Translations under genes and position numbers: made by a program | The notes under the pieces: model-generated | What the model was told of the DNA's origin: nothing | The model's input: only the letters and a program-made list of their open reading frames with translations | Database searches by the model: none | In this document: in pieces, positions 35,712 through 47,899 of the stretch | Layout of the letters: the number at the start of each line of letters is the position of its first letter | Numbering within the stretch: position 1 is the stretch's first letter | Source: Juglans regia | Lineage: Eukaryota > Streptophyta > Magnoliopsida > Fagales > Juglandaceae | DNA length: 64,000 nt | Reading direction: 5' to 3' | Assembly: GCF_001411555.2 (NCBI RefSeq) | Contig: NC_049904.1 | Location: 24,875,370 to 24,939,369, forward strand

Positions 35712-37735
35712 GCGTCATTTCATTACATGAGGGATCCAAAATGTAGGATCCATTTCCCTTCTTCCTTCTCCCTTCTCTGAACCTCTCGGATCTCTGCGTC
35801 TTGCTGCCTCGTTCCCGCTCTGTTGCCCCAGCCCGCCGTTGCTCTTTGTGCCTCTGTAGTGCGCAACATGATTCCAAACTTCAGCCTCCATTCAGCTTCA
35901 GCCTCTAGTAAGAGTACCCGATTACGAGCTTTATGTATTATTTTTTTCATGTTGTTGGGTTGCCTAGAATTAGTTTGTTTTGGGATTAATATTTGTATTC
36001 TTGTGAAGTTGTGTTGTAGTAAGGAAATGTAGTAAAAATTGAATATGGTTGGTGGCAATGGACTGTGCAAACCAATATACATGCAATGTGTTTGATAAAA
36101 TGTGTAAGAGATGCTATAATATTTGAAACAATAATATTTATTATAATTATTTGTACCAATTTAAGATATACATATAATAATGCTGTCCCAATGTATATAT
36201 TATTATATGTACATACAATTAAGACTGCCTAGCTCTTCCAAATACATTCATTCGTACATATATACATCAATATATAAACAAAAGACTGCCTTAACAAATA
36301 TATATTAAAAAAAAAACCAATTCACAGAAATAAAAACAGATTAAAATGAAAAAAAAAAGAATGAAAAGGAATGGAAGAAAGAAAAAGGAACTCACTGTTT
36401 TGACAAGGTTGAGAGTGAAAGTTCCAATCCTTGAGAAGAGTTTGGAAGATGTATATATATATATATATATATATATGAAGAGTGAGATCATTGATAGTTT
36501 GGGTCTTTAGTTAATTTGTTTTAGATATATATATATATATATATATATCTAGCTACTTTAATTTATTTCATTGGTTAATAAGATCATGAGTTTGTCTCAG
36601 CTAGGTTATATTTTTATCTATCGGCTTGATTATTCAATGAGTTGGGAAATGCTTGGTTCAAGAGGACATCTCACAAAATAAACTTATTAAAGGAAATTTA
36701 CAAAGACATCATCACAAAAGTTTATTTATTTTTTTATAAAGTAGATATAACGTACGTGTAGTACATAATTAGCTAGTTGTAAGCTTAAGTTTTGTAAAAT
36801 CTCGATCTGTATAAACCGATCGATTAAAGATACGATACTTGTGGTTTATCTTTCTTTCTTTTTTTAATAGGATTTTTGTGGTTTATCTTGATTAAGAGTC
36901 ATATGACTATATATTAGGCTATGGATTTATACTTTTATTTAAGGAGCCAGCTTTGAGCTAGCTAGCTGCGTTGATAAAATCAAGTATTTTCCAAACTATT
37001 ATTTGAAGGAGGCCAGAATATATTTATCTTCCTGATCTTGGTTTCAACTTGAAAATGTGGTCATAAAAGAGAGTTAAATGATATATAGAAAGTAAATAAA
37101 CAGTTTAAAAATTAATGATTAGAAGAAATAGATAGAGATCTTTAATTGATTGGATTTGGGAAGTAGCTGTAGTGGGTGCGTGTCAATTTCGGTTGATAAA
37201 ATTGATGGGTCCATGTCCAACCCACAGCTATTATTATTACTATTATTATTATTATATTTAACTAAAATGTGCATGTGTTCATGTTTTCTTTGTGTTCTTG
37301 TGCATGCAAAGTGTATTTTAGTGTTATACTGAGATTGCATTGTTAGATTATATAAATATAATATATATATATATATATGTATAGTGATTTCCTTGTAATA
37401 AATGCAACACCAGCTTAAATTTTGGAGAGGTCAAGTATTTTATGTTAGAATAAATAATTCAATTGAAAAATTACCTTCATGCATGATTCTAATTTGGAAT
37501 TACTTAAAAGATTCTTACTTATAACATTTAATGTACTGTATGTTTGTGAGATGGTTATGCCATAACTTGCCCGTTCTTATATTAATTATCACTCTTTTCA
37601 TGTATGTTTGTTAATGTTTAACTCGTAATTTATTTTTTTTCATCTTAAATGAGTTGATGTCTTTTAATATAGCCTAGTTATTTTTTAAACTAATTTTTTG
37701 CTTCTAATTTATTTTTTCAGCTTTTTAATTGTGAT

Positions 37736-40700
37736 ATGGATCCTAGACCTAGTGGAGACGATCATTCACAAGTGTTAGGGACCCCGATCTTATTCCTAAC
37801 ACTAAGGTCCACGAACTTGCCTTGGTGAAGATGACGACCGAGTGATCTTACCAACTTGCTTGGCCTTCCACAAAAAGATGATGTTTGAGTGATGGAATAA
37901 TGATGCACTTGTGTAGGCTAAGTGTTTAGGCCAAGGCAAATTAATATGGGTGGCTAGACTTGTTCTTGAGTGAAGTGCCAAGATGATGGAATATAAGTGT
38001 TCTAAGAGATGATTATGGGTGTTTGATGCAATGGGAATGGCTTAAGGGTTGCCATTGATGTTTGGGCCACTTGGATGGTAATTAGGGTAGGTATGGTGTA
38101 GTGTAGTTAGGGTTTTTTGTGAGATGGCTAGGGTGGATTTCGAGATTTGCAAGAATTGGCTTAGGGTTGGAATTTAGGATAATGCTAGGGTTTGGGAATG
38201 AGATGAAAGAGTAAGGCTAGGGTTTGGGATTGAGATGGAAGAGTGAGGCTAGGGTTTGATGGCTAAGGAACAATTAGGGTTGCCGAATTGGTGTGGTGGA
38301 ATTAGGGTTGGCGACTTTGAGGGAGTTGGCTAGGGTTTGGTTGGTTTAGAAATAGATATGGAAAGTTAGTAAAATGGAATGAATCTTTGAGTGAAGAGGG
38401 AAATTTGAATTTGAATTAAGATGACAAGTCAATAGTTGACTTAGAAAGATTGTAGGAAGAGTGATTTAAGGAATTGAAGAAGATTTACAATTCCTTAAAT
38501 TAAGGGATTGGAATTGGGATTTAAATTTAAATTTGAATTGGAGGAAGTCAAGACTCCTAAAAGGTATGAGTTTCTTTATAGAGCTTTGAGGTGGGCGGTT
38601 AGGGTTTATGGTGGATGATGGGGCTATTTATAGTATGTGACAAAGATGGTAAGATGGGGACACTAAGGTTGGTGTCACTTGAGTTTAGGGTTTAGTGTTA
38701 GGAAGATGATGATGGACGGCTAGGGTTTAGGATTAGGGTTTTGGACTTACGGCAACAGTGTTGGATATGGAAAGTGGAATGGGCGGTTAGGGCAAATTCA
38801 AATAAGGCAAGGGTTGCCGAAATTTGAATTTGAATTCAAATTAGGAGTGTGTTTCGGCTAGGACAAGTTTGATGAGGCAAACCAATTATGGAAAGTGACA
38901 AACTTATGGAAAGGATGACAAACACTAGGTTGGTCGACTTTTATGGCTTGGACAGATGAGAAGAGCAAAAATAAGATGAACACCAAGAACACTATGATGA
39001 ACACTCAAGAACAAAAGTAACAATACTTATGAACTTAAATGAACAAAAGAACAAACAAGATAATTCAATACTTGATTCACGAATTCCACAAGAATTGAAT
39101 AAATCTCATATATTGAAAAACACAACTTGGATTCACGAATTGCACCAAGTTGCAAGAACAAGATAGATTGAACCACACATATTCACGAATTGCAAGGTGT
39201 GATCCTCTCTTAGGGGATTCACGTATTGCACCCCAAAGAGCCCAAGTGCCTTAGCACCGAATGGTGATCTCAAGAACAAAATAGTCTACCCATTAGGAAA
39301 TTTGCCAAAAGATATAAATGCAAAGCCTAAGAGTCCTATTTATAAGGATTACAACTTAGAAACCCCCAATAGGTCCATTGAAAAATAAATAATTAAATAA
39401 AAATAAATAAATAATAAAAATCAACATAGTTGGCATGGACCAAATTGACCCATGGCATGCATGAGCCCATGGGTGGGCTAGGCTAGCTGTTGGCATATGG
39501 CTGACAGGGCCCTGGGCTAGTCTGGGCGTTGGTAGGCTGGCATGGCCTAGGCAGGGTGCCTGGGAGCTGAGCGCTGGGCCTGCTAGGGCACACGCGCGCG
39601 CTAGGCGTGCGTGCAAGCGTGGGCACTGCGGGTGCGCGCAGGCCATGCATGCTGGGCTGCGCGTGCTACATGCTGCGTGCGCTGGCCATGCTGAACGGGC
39701 TGGATTGGTCACCAGCCTCCTTGGCCATCCTAGGCATGTCAAGGCAGGCCCCATAACATGCCCCTAAGGCTGTTTTAGGGCTGTCTAGTCTTGTCTTTAC
39801 ATGTCCAGTGGCTTGGCCATGAGATACAAAACATGGGTTTCTACCAGGGATGTGGCGGACGCCAATACTACAGCGCCTACACCTGTGGATACTTCCACCC
39901 CTAGAGTCACATCTAGAGCAACTACATCTAAAGCAACTACATCTTGTGCGAAGTAGTCAAACTTGACTCACACTCCTAGTAGATATAGAAGACGAGGATG
40001 AGGATATGTTCAAGAAAGAGGAGGAGATGCCCATTAAGCATAATCAACCACCATGGCCTTCTAAAAAACGGTCGTGGACATAGGAGCATTTCACCAAAAT
40101 TCATTGTGATATTGGGAACCCGCAAACAAGATGTCACCACTGTAGGCAATTTTGTGGATGTCATTCGAAGAAATAAGGCACCAGTGTGTTAATAGTACAT
40201 CTAGGTAGTTGCCAACTATATAAGATCGCGAAGTGATTGACAGCCACTGATCAGATCAATCTCAGTTACGAAACTTCTATGGCCACTGATGGTACACAGG
40301 CTAAGAAATTGGTCATCCCTCAATACAGTGAGAATATGTGGAGGGACATGCTTGCGGAACTAATAATTACTGATGAGATGTCATTTACCATAGTCGACAA
40401 AAGAGACTTCCGAAAGTTTCTAAACTTTGTTAAGCCACGATTTCTCATTCTATCACGGTATACGGTGATGTGAGATTGTATGAAGATGTATGTGAATGAC
40501 AAGGTAGAGATGAGGAAGATGTTTATTACCACTGATCAGAGAGTGTCATTTACGACTGACACATGGTCGTCCATATAGAACATATGTTATATGTGTATCA
40601 CAGCACACTACATTGACAGTTAGTAGATTTTGTATAAAATAATTATTGACTTTAAAGAATTTGTAGATCATAAAAGTGCATCTATTGGGGCGAAAATGGA

Positions 40701-41998
40701 TGATTGTATAAAGGACTGGAGAATTTAAAAAGTGTTGTGTATTATAGTTGACAATAATAGTGCCAATAAAATAGCAATTGATTGGTTTAAGCGGAACACG
40801 ATGTTAAAAGATGATGTCATTCGGGCTCACGAGTTTATTCACGTTCGATGTTATGCTCATATCATCAACTTTATAGTTGTTTAGGGGTTAAAATAGGTTG
40901 ATAATTCCATTACTCGAGTCCGTAACATTGTGTGATATGTGGGGGGTTCCCTCCAAAGACTTGCCAAGTTTAAGGTAATAGCAGAATATCTTTAGATTGG
41001 ATGTTCAAACTCGATAGAACTCTACATACATGATGTTGGATGTGGCACAGAAATACCAAAGAGCATTCGAGCGGATGGAGGTCGAGGATGAAAGCCTGAG
41101 GTATGCTTTGATGGAGCCAACAGGACAGGGGCTCGATGCGCCAGACGTACATGATTGGACTAGTGTGAGGTACTTTGTTCAATTTTTAAAAAAACTTTTA
41201 TGACATAACCATGCGGATATGTAGATCGAAATTTACGACTGTGAACTTGTACTTTTGCGACCTCTCGGAGCTTCACTTTCACTTGTAAAATAATTGTGCT
41301 AACTCTAGGGGATTGTTATATGCTATGGCTAAGAGGATAAAGACCAAATATGATAAATATTGGAAAAATATTGAGAAGATAAATAGATTACTATTTGTGG
41401 CTGTGATCCTTGACCCCCAGTATAAGTTGATCGTTCTAAAATTTTGGATAAATTTCGTCCTCAGGGCAGTGAAGACTGCAGAGTTTATTAGAGTGCTAAA
41501 AAGTGATATTGATGACTTATATAGTCACTACAACAATAGTTGTCAACCTTCATCTGCAACTTGTAGCTCCTCACATTTGAGGTCGACGGGGTCGACAGCT
41601 TCCTTAGATGATACTGACTCATTCGTAGGGGTTACAAGTCATCGTATTATACATCAATATCATCAACTCATTGCAACGAGAAATATTATGCAGTGTACAT
41701 TTGAGGTTGAACGATATTTTATTGAAGCTGTCGAGGTACCTAGTGGTGTATTTCAGTTATTAACTTGATGGAAAGTTAATTCCACCAAATATCCAGTCAT
41801 TTCCAGTATAGCCCAAGATGTGCTAGCCATTCCTATCACTATGGTTGCCTTAGAGTCGGTGTTTAGCATTGGAGGTCGCGTGTTGGATGCTTATCAGAGT
41901 TCATTGTCACCGTCAACCGTGGAGGCCCTCGTTTGCACACAGAATTGGATAAGTGAAACGCCATTAGACTAAATACAGTTGGCGTTGATACCGAGAGC
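37736..41998 (+). pseudogene. Degenerate hAT (BED zinc finger) transposase
   Basis: It begins 'MDPRPSGDDHSQV' and resumes after the nested insertion with 'ADANTTAPTPVDTSTP'. Recognisable in order: BED finger ('EHFTKIHCDIGNPQTRCHHC', about 40080-40160), the first catalytic block ('FTTDTWSSI', about 40550), 'VDNNSANK' (second Asp, about 40750), 'HVRCYAHIINFIV', 'ILDPQYKL', and the hATC dimerisation region ('SVFSIGGRVLDAYQSSL', 'VEALVCTQNWI', 41850-41955). More than ten in-frame stops and several frameshifts. It is clearly older than the copy at 59772. Confidence 0.85.
37778..39845. mobile_element. About 2-kb insertion inside the hAT transposase, unclassified
   Basis: The transposase frame stops after 'DDHSQV' and resumes at about 39848, so this block is foreign. 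The first part has many AGGGTTTGG / TTAGGGTT units (38100-38790). The middle has a repeated ATTCACGAATT(G/C) motif (about 39078, 39131, 39180). The end is GC-rich with GCGCGC and GGCATG repeats (39440-39720). No conserved protein. It might be a solo LTR or a non-autonomous retroelement; exact borders and target duplication were not found. Confidence 0.45.
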
Positions 41999-42694
41999 TA
42001 TAGGCTTGAATCGGGTAACTTTATATGCTTTTAAATAACTATTTAATTATTTTTAATGTTTCTAACTTCTACTTTTTATGATTTTATAGACCTAATTGTG
42101 AACTATAACATAATTGTCGATGACTGAGAGCCTGAGATGGACGCCCCTTGAGAGTTGAGATGCAGTTGAGAGACAATGGACTATGGAGAACCCATTTTCT
42201 TGGTAAGAATCAAATTCTACTTTTACCGTGTTCAATTTTTTATTATCAATTTTTTTTTCTTTATTGATTATAACTTTCTATCTTCATTTCAGGCATGACC
42301 AATAGATCATTAAGATTTGAGTGAAATCCGTGTTAAATATTTATGTAATTATCTTTAAAGACTAAGTCAATGTTTTTATAAATGAGATTATTATAACTTA
42401 TGGCTATATCATATATCATATATGTTATTTAGTTTTTAAACTATTGTATTTAAGTTTTTTTTTTTAACTTTTCAGTATTTTTTTTTACAGGTTCGGACTT
42501 GGGCTTTGGTGAGCCCAAAAGTCGAGAAAGGGCGTTCATTTAGCCCAATAAATGGTCAGAGCTCCGACTTCCGATCGGAGTCAGACTCCACTTTCGTTCA
42601 GAGTCGAAGTCGGAGTAGAAAATTTTCTCCGACTCTTGTCGAAGTCGGAATTCGGAAACGTCCGTCGGAGTTGGAGCTCAACCCTACATTAAAG

Positions 42695-44096
42695 AGCATT
42701 TCAAGAAATTGTTGGGTTAATATTGTCATTTATCTACATTGTTAGAAAAATATTAAATTTCAATGCGGAATTAAAATTCATTAACATTAAATCTAAATGA
42801 TTTTTTTTTTTTTGCATCAAAAGTAATTTTGTTATTTTATACAAATTTTAATGTAAGTTAATGTAAGTTTTTGCAATAACTCAGAATTTGTAGGCAAAGG
42901 CAATAATGAGACAATAGTTCACAAACGAAACATATAGTTAAAAGAATTATTTTTTGTTTAAATTCATTGTTCACATGCTATATTATCTTTATTTTGTTAT
43001 GAGAATTGATATTTACAATTGTAGAATGCGCAAGCGCTGCCTAATTCTTTTAAAAAAGTGAGTAAATACAGGATTCACATTAAAAAATAATTTTTTAATA
43101 GTAGATCTTACTCTTTTTCAAAAGGATTACATTGCATTTGCGCACTCCACGACTGTATCTAGTATGATGCCCTCAGCTCCCGCTTGGGATTGGACGGTGA
43201 TTGAAGCGTCGAAACATGTAACGCAAGGCTACATACCCTCATACATGACAGTTAAGATGCATGCTCTTACAATATTTCTAACAGTGTGCAATAAATCACA
43301 ACAGATATTCACATAAATCTAAATAAGATTGAGAGCAGTTTGTTTCAAAATCATGGTACAATTAAAACTAAATATTTCAAAATAATTTCATTGTTTAAAC
43401 ACCCAAAATACAAGAGGGTATAAAATCAATAACCATTTCCCTCTTTTAATATTTTTATGTTTCTTCTCAAAATCCTACAACGTTTTCTTTATTTTACCTT
43501 GGTTTGGTTGATGATTTTTTATGAATTGATCGGTGGCTTCTAACCCATCATCCAAAGATGGCTCTGTAGAGCATTCAGGGCTCTTTAGGGCTTCTTTAAC
43601 TATTGAGGGAGTTGGTCTCTTGTGTTTCTCCATAATTGGTCTTTTGACCTGTCACAACTGCTACCATTCCGAATGGGGAATGATAGTGAAAACTACCGTG
43701 GTGAGATTTTGAAAAATGTTAGTAAGTTAACACATAACATGTAGGCAAATAAAATAGGCATATAAGGGCAAACCATGAGAATGCATGCATAGACATGTAT
43801 AAACCTGAGACCTTAACACATGCATATACGTTACAGAAAATCATGTTTGACCTTTTTTCTCAGAAAAACACTTACCATCTCTTTTAACACATATCATTCA
43901 TGTCATATAATTCTTGTAACATATAGGTGAACACCTCACGACTCCCTTTTGCACCGTGGGCTCTCTACTAGTTATCACATCACTTCTCGGCCCACTAATT
44001 TGAGCAATAATGGGCTTTGATTGTGGTGAAGTATGACTTAGGAGAAAATATTTGGCTGCAAAATCTTTATAGGCGACGGGATAAGTGGGTACCGGC
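42695..44096. other. Non-coding stretch between the hAT element and the FAR1-like pseudogene
   Basis: No gene. It contains a MITE (43014-43162, listed separately). The stretch 43600-44096 is less AT-rich and could be repeat-derived, but nothing recognisable is coded. Confidence 0.5.
43014..43162. mobile_element. Small MITE, same family as 11253-11412
   Basis: Ends 'TACAATTGTAGAATGCGCAA' and, at the right, 'TTTGCGCACTCCACGACTGT' form an imperfect inverted repeat; the inside is an AT-rich stem around AAAAAATAATTTTTTA. Confidence 0.6.
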
Positions 44097-44978
44097 CTAC
44101 TTGCGTTCGACATTCTGTGCTGGTATGTCAACAACTTAGAGGAGTGAAAGCATGAACAAAGTTTTTAAAGATTATGTTCATTCAAATACTATGGTTAGTG
44201 ACTTTGTGCATCAATATGAAAAACAATAGATGCACATTACTTTAAAGAGAAAGAGAAGGATATGCGGACAAAATTTTCGCGAGTAATAATGAATACACCT
44301 TTTAAAATTGAAGAGGAGGCGGCAATGGTCTATACAAGAAAGTCTTTCATGATATTTTAAGATGAATTGTTCAATAGTCTACGGTACCAAGCAAGAAAAT
44401 TATACCTGATTGGTGAGGCGAAGACATATAGAGTGACAGTTCATGGTAAACAAACACCTCTTTACCATGTGACATTGGATGGTAATGAAGAACATGCTAA
44501 ATGTACATGCTTTATGTGAGAGTTTATGAAGATTTTTTGTAGGCATATCTTGTGTGTTTTTTGCAAGAAAATGAAGTTAAATAGATTATCACAATATTAT
44601 GTTCTAGACAAATGGACTATTAATGCTAAGAGTTGACCCATTCCCGACATACGTTGTTGTGATGACCAAGTGAGACTGGAACAAGATAAGCCTACGATGA
44701 GAAAAAACAAGTCAATGATACAACTTTATGACATTGTCGAACTTGCATCACAGTCAGCAGAAAAACACAATCACTTCACACTTGCATTGGAGAAGGTTCA
44801 CAAAGAGTTGCTTGCAATAGAAGATCTTGTAGAATGTTCACAAACAGTGCCTAGTAATGATGATCAAATATTAAAAAGTCAAGTTCTTGCCCACAAAAGG
44901 GCGCACAAACAACAAAGAAAAAACGTTGTAGCATTTGCAAGAATGAGTGATATTCTAAAAATAATTGTCCTTCAGTGA
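44097..44978 (+). pseudogene. FAR1/FHY3-like (MULE-derived) gene, 3' half, broken
   Basis: The piece starts with the family signature 'AGMSTT*RSESMNKVF' (a TAG replaces one codon), then 'YVHSNTMVSDFVHQYEK', a frameshift near 44295, 'EEEAAMVYTRKSFMIF', and the SWIM zinc finger 'HAKCTCFM', 'FCRHILCVF' (C-x-C and C-x-H ligands visible), then 'YYVLDKWTINAKS'. The C-terminal part is the open frame 44670-44978. The FAR1 DNA-binding and MULE transposase domains are missing upstream. In the family, intact members are light-signalling transcription factors derived from Mutator-like transposases. This copy has at least four stops. Confidence 0.85.
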
Positions 44979-46108
44979 GGTATAGTAACTTTGTAGTTAT
45001 TTGTATTTTATTGGTTTGAAATTGAAGAGAAGTTAATAAAGTTTGTTGTTATTTATGTAGGAATTTTGGGGCCACAACTGACAATAGATAAGAACATTTG
45101 GATTGACAGTTAAACTTTTATTATATCTTGTATGTGATTCATTCCCTCTTCTATTTCCTCTTCTCTTTATTTATTCAAATTAAATTGGTGGAAAAAAAAT
45201 TCTCTAATATTTATCACTTGGAAATCTGTTGTATTATTTGATAGCACACAAATGCCTGCACTTACTCTTTTTTTGATGGGGCAGGAGGGTGAGGAGAAGC
45301 TAAGAATTTTGAGTCAACCGAGGAGAAGCTGAGGACGGTATTCGTGGAAGATGAAAAACGCTTCATGGAGATATTATTAATTGTAACCATGTTATTTTAG
45401 GAGTGTAATTGTTATCCCATGTTCTAGACAGTTGTTAGCCTATGTAATAGAGTTGTTTTCCTTGATCATTGCTCGGTTGTCCAGATAGAAACAAGAGAAC
45501 TTGAGTGCATCTCAAAGTTTTAATACATTATGTCTCTTTATTTGTTTTGTGCTTCGTGTCCAATGCATTCCTATTACAAAAAATTGATTTTCTTTGTCTC
45601 TTTACTTGCTCGGTTGTAGCATTTGCTGCTAATGTACTTCTTTTATTTAGTTATAAGGGCAAGTGTCCCAACTATGATTACAAATTTCTACTATTAGAAG
45701 AGAATGTATGAATTGTTGTAAATAAGGTATTCATTTGGATGTCTTTGAGCAGATTTCATGTTTTAGACAAGTCATATAATTTTTTACTATTAGAAGAGAG
45801 TGCATGAACTTATGTAAATAAGGTAGAAGATTCAATTTCAAAATATCTTCAATACATTCAATTTGAAAACATCTTCAAAACAACACAAACTATTATAGAC
45901 GAAAAGTAGTCATTACATTAAAGCGTTAAAAAAAGTACAACGGGTTACATGAGTTGTAGCACTGACCGAGATACATTGGAATTGCTTGGATACATAAAAA
46001 TTACACCACAAATTATATATAAAAAAAAAACCATGACAAAATTAACAGTTTCAAGACTCCTTTGTACTTCTTATTCATTGCTTTAAATTTGGATTCTTTT
46101 ATGCACAG
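44979..46108. other. Non-coding stretch between FAR1-like and GRF-like remnants
   Basis: No supported gene. Some of the first 400 bases may be the 3' trailer of the FAR1-like gene. A small internal repeat 'TTACTATTAGAAGAGA' occurs at about 45690 and 45785. Confidence 0.5.
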
Positions 46109-46360
46109 TCACTCATGAAGTACCATGTCGTTCCTCCGTTTAGCTAACTCCAACGCCATCTTACAGCAACTGTTTTGCTCACTTTGAAGATCAATCAACT
46201 CAAAAAAGTCATATTGTTTATTTGTCTTATAGTTTGGACAATTGAAAAATCTTCTACCAAAACTATTTGTTTTTCCAGAAATTCGTAACTTCGCTTGGCA
46301 GCCATAATAGTAAAGTGGTCTCTCCAAACTTGATCCGGAATGAGAAACTGAACTCATCAT
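46109..46360 (-). CDS. Small GRF-type zinc finger protein, probably degenerate
   Basis: An open frame of 83 aa. It has the GRF finger pattern 'GCQAKLRISGKTNSFGRRFF', 'NCPNYKTNKQYDFFELIDLQ'. The family normally has a CxCG at the front and a Cys before the FFxW/xD block; here those positions read Tyr ('YYYGC' and 'KQYDFF'), so at least two metal ligands are lost. Such short GRF proteins are frequent next to FAR1-like/MULE sequences in plant genomes. It faces the FAR1-like pseudogene. Expression is unknown; a pseudogene is the more likely reading. Confidence 0.6.
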   Translation of the reverse strand: MMSSVSHSGSSLERPLYYYGCQAKLRISGKTNSFGRRFFNCPNYKTNKQYDFFELIDLQSEQNSCCKMALELAKRRNDMVLHE

Positions 46361-47576
46361 GCCCTATCATAAAATTGAAGTAAGTAGTAGCTGAAAATGA
46401 CAAAACTAGTTAGCTACTATGACAAGGCATTTTTAATTCCTGACAATGACAAAGCAGTAAGCTAACCATGTCATTTTTAATAGTTAATTTAGATTTTAGT
46501 GCATCAAGTATAATAAAGAACAATATAGAGTCTTAGAGTACGGTTATTAATTTAATACAGTTATTGTAGGTGTTATAATTTGTGTATTTATGGGTGAAGT
46601 TATTGGCCTAAGTTCTTTTGTGACATCTTTCCTTTTGGGCATGGTCATACTAGATGGTCCACCCTTAGGTGCCGCATTAGTAGAGAGGCTTGATTATTTT
46701 GTTTCAGCATTACTCATGCATATCTTTTTCACCACAAAAAAGTTGAAGAATGTGGATGTTTTTGCCATATATGGTATTTTCATGAACAAGTTACCGATGA
46801 GAAAATAAACAACATGACAAGGAATCTAGACTAGTGCAAAATGCTTTGGAGTATTCCTTTGATATGCTTAACTATACTAAAGTGCAGGTCATCAACGAAG
46901 AATGTGTGCTTTGGAGTATTCCTTTGATATGCTTAACTATACTACAGTGCAGGTAATCAACGAAGAATGTGCTGGAGTTATCTCACCCCTTGTGAAAGCC
47001 TTGTATGATCATGGTTTGGAGATTCATTGCTTACAAAAGGAGAACTATTTTGCACCATAGGTGCAATGAGGAACTGTAGATCCTTGCTTGCATTCACAAG
47101 CAGGACAATGTCCCAGCAATTTTCAACCTTATTTCTGCCTTTAACCCCACCAAAGACCAAAAACTTATTCAATACAATTATTCATAACTTGTTCAATATA
47201 ATTATTCATGTTGATACTTGATTACAAGAGACCAAAAACTTATTAGCAATCAGTTATATTGTGCCATTTTCAACTGACATTCTGTACAGTAGACTTTTAT
47301 CAAACACGTAAAGTGCAAAGCAAAAACATCATTTGCATACCAGATGAGGAGAGGTGCCGGTTCTAATATTTTTATACACGAATTGCTCTTACAACCACAA
47401 TTTGCCAAGAAAGCAATAGAGAGTACAAAAACACACCAAAATCATATATTCCAAGAGACCTAGGGTACGACATACTAGAGGAAAAAATAATCCAGGAGCT
47501 ATGGCGTCGAGGGGCGTCTCAGGAGGTTGGAGATAGACAAAGCTTTGAGAGGGACGCCAAGGAGTCGATAGTGTCT
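46361..47576. other. Non-coding stretch with a tandem duplication
   Basis: No supported gene. Contains the 65-bp tandem duplication at 46843-46972 and a short direct repeat 'ACTTATTCAATACAATTATT' / 'ACTTGTTCAATATAATTATT' (about 47161 and 47189). Confidence 0.5.
46843..46972. repeat. 65-bp tandem duplication
   Basis: The block starting 'GCTTTGGAGTATTCCTTTGA' occurs at 46843 and again at 46908, nearly identical through 'ATCAACGAAGAATGTG'. A recent local duplication. Confidence 0.9.
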
Positions 47577-47678
47577 TGTGAGAGGGGCGTGTGACTCGGC
47601 TGTGAGAGGGGCGTGCGACTCGTGTGACTCGACTGTGAAAGGGCGTGCGACTCGACTGTGAAAATGGGTGCGACGGAG
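47577..47678. repeat. Short GC-rich minisatellite
   Basis: Three to four copies of a ~24-base unit of the form 'GTGAGAGGGGCGTGCGACTC', each slightly different, in otherwise AT-rich DNA. Confidence 0.75.
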
Positions 47679-47899
47679 GTGAGAGGGTGGTCGAGGGAAA
47701 CCATAGAGGAAGGTGCGAAATGTTTAGGGATAGAAAGGCGAAGGAAAACCAAAGGGAGGGGGCTTGCTGAAATGTTTAAGGATTTTGGGAGGAGATGCAA
47801 TCCAGCGCAAGATCTAATGCAACTCAGTTCTTCAATTCATCCATATAACCCTACGTGTCACCACCTGATTGGTGGACTGTTATCTCCAAATAAATAGCC

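Larger units (their letters stand above)
35456..42686 (+). mobile_element. Old 7.2-kb hAT transposon just upstream of DDB1
   Basis: Flanked by AATTAAAG (35448-35455) and CATTAAAG (42687-42694), 7 of 8 bases identical, as for a hAT target duplication. The left end is 'TGGGTTGTGC'; the right end read inward is 'TAGGGTTGAGCTCC'. Both ends contain repeats of a GAGTCGGA-type motif (35490-35625 and 42555-42675) in opposite orientation. Internal order is palindromic region (35671-35710), CT-rich leader (35755-35900), long AT-rich intron-like stretch, then the broken transposase frame from 37736. A second, unrelated insertion (about 37778-39845) sits in the frame. The same order as in the younger element at 57665 supports the call. 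Confidence 0.75.

Noticed and set aside
39356..39754. 132-aa Ala/Cys/His-rich open frame on the minus strand
   Set aside because: It arises from GC-rich GGCATG/GCGCGC repeats in the insertion at 37778-39845; no domain pattern.
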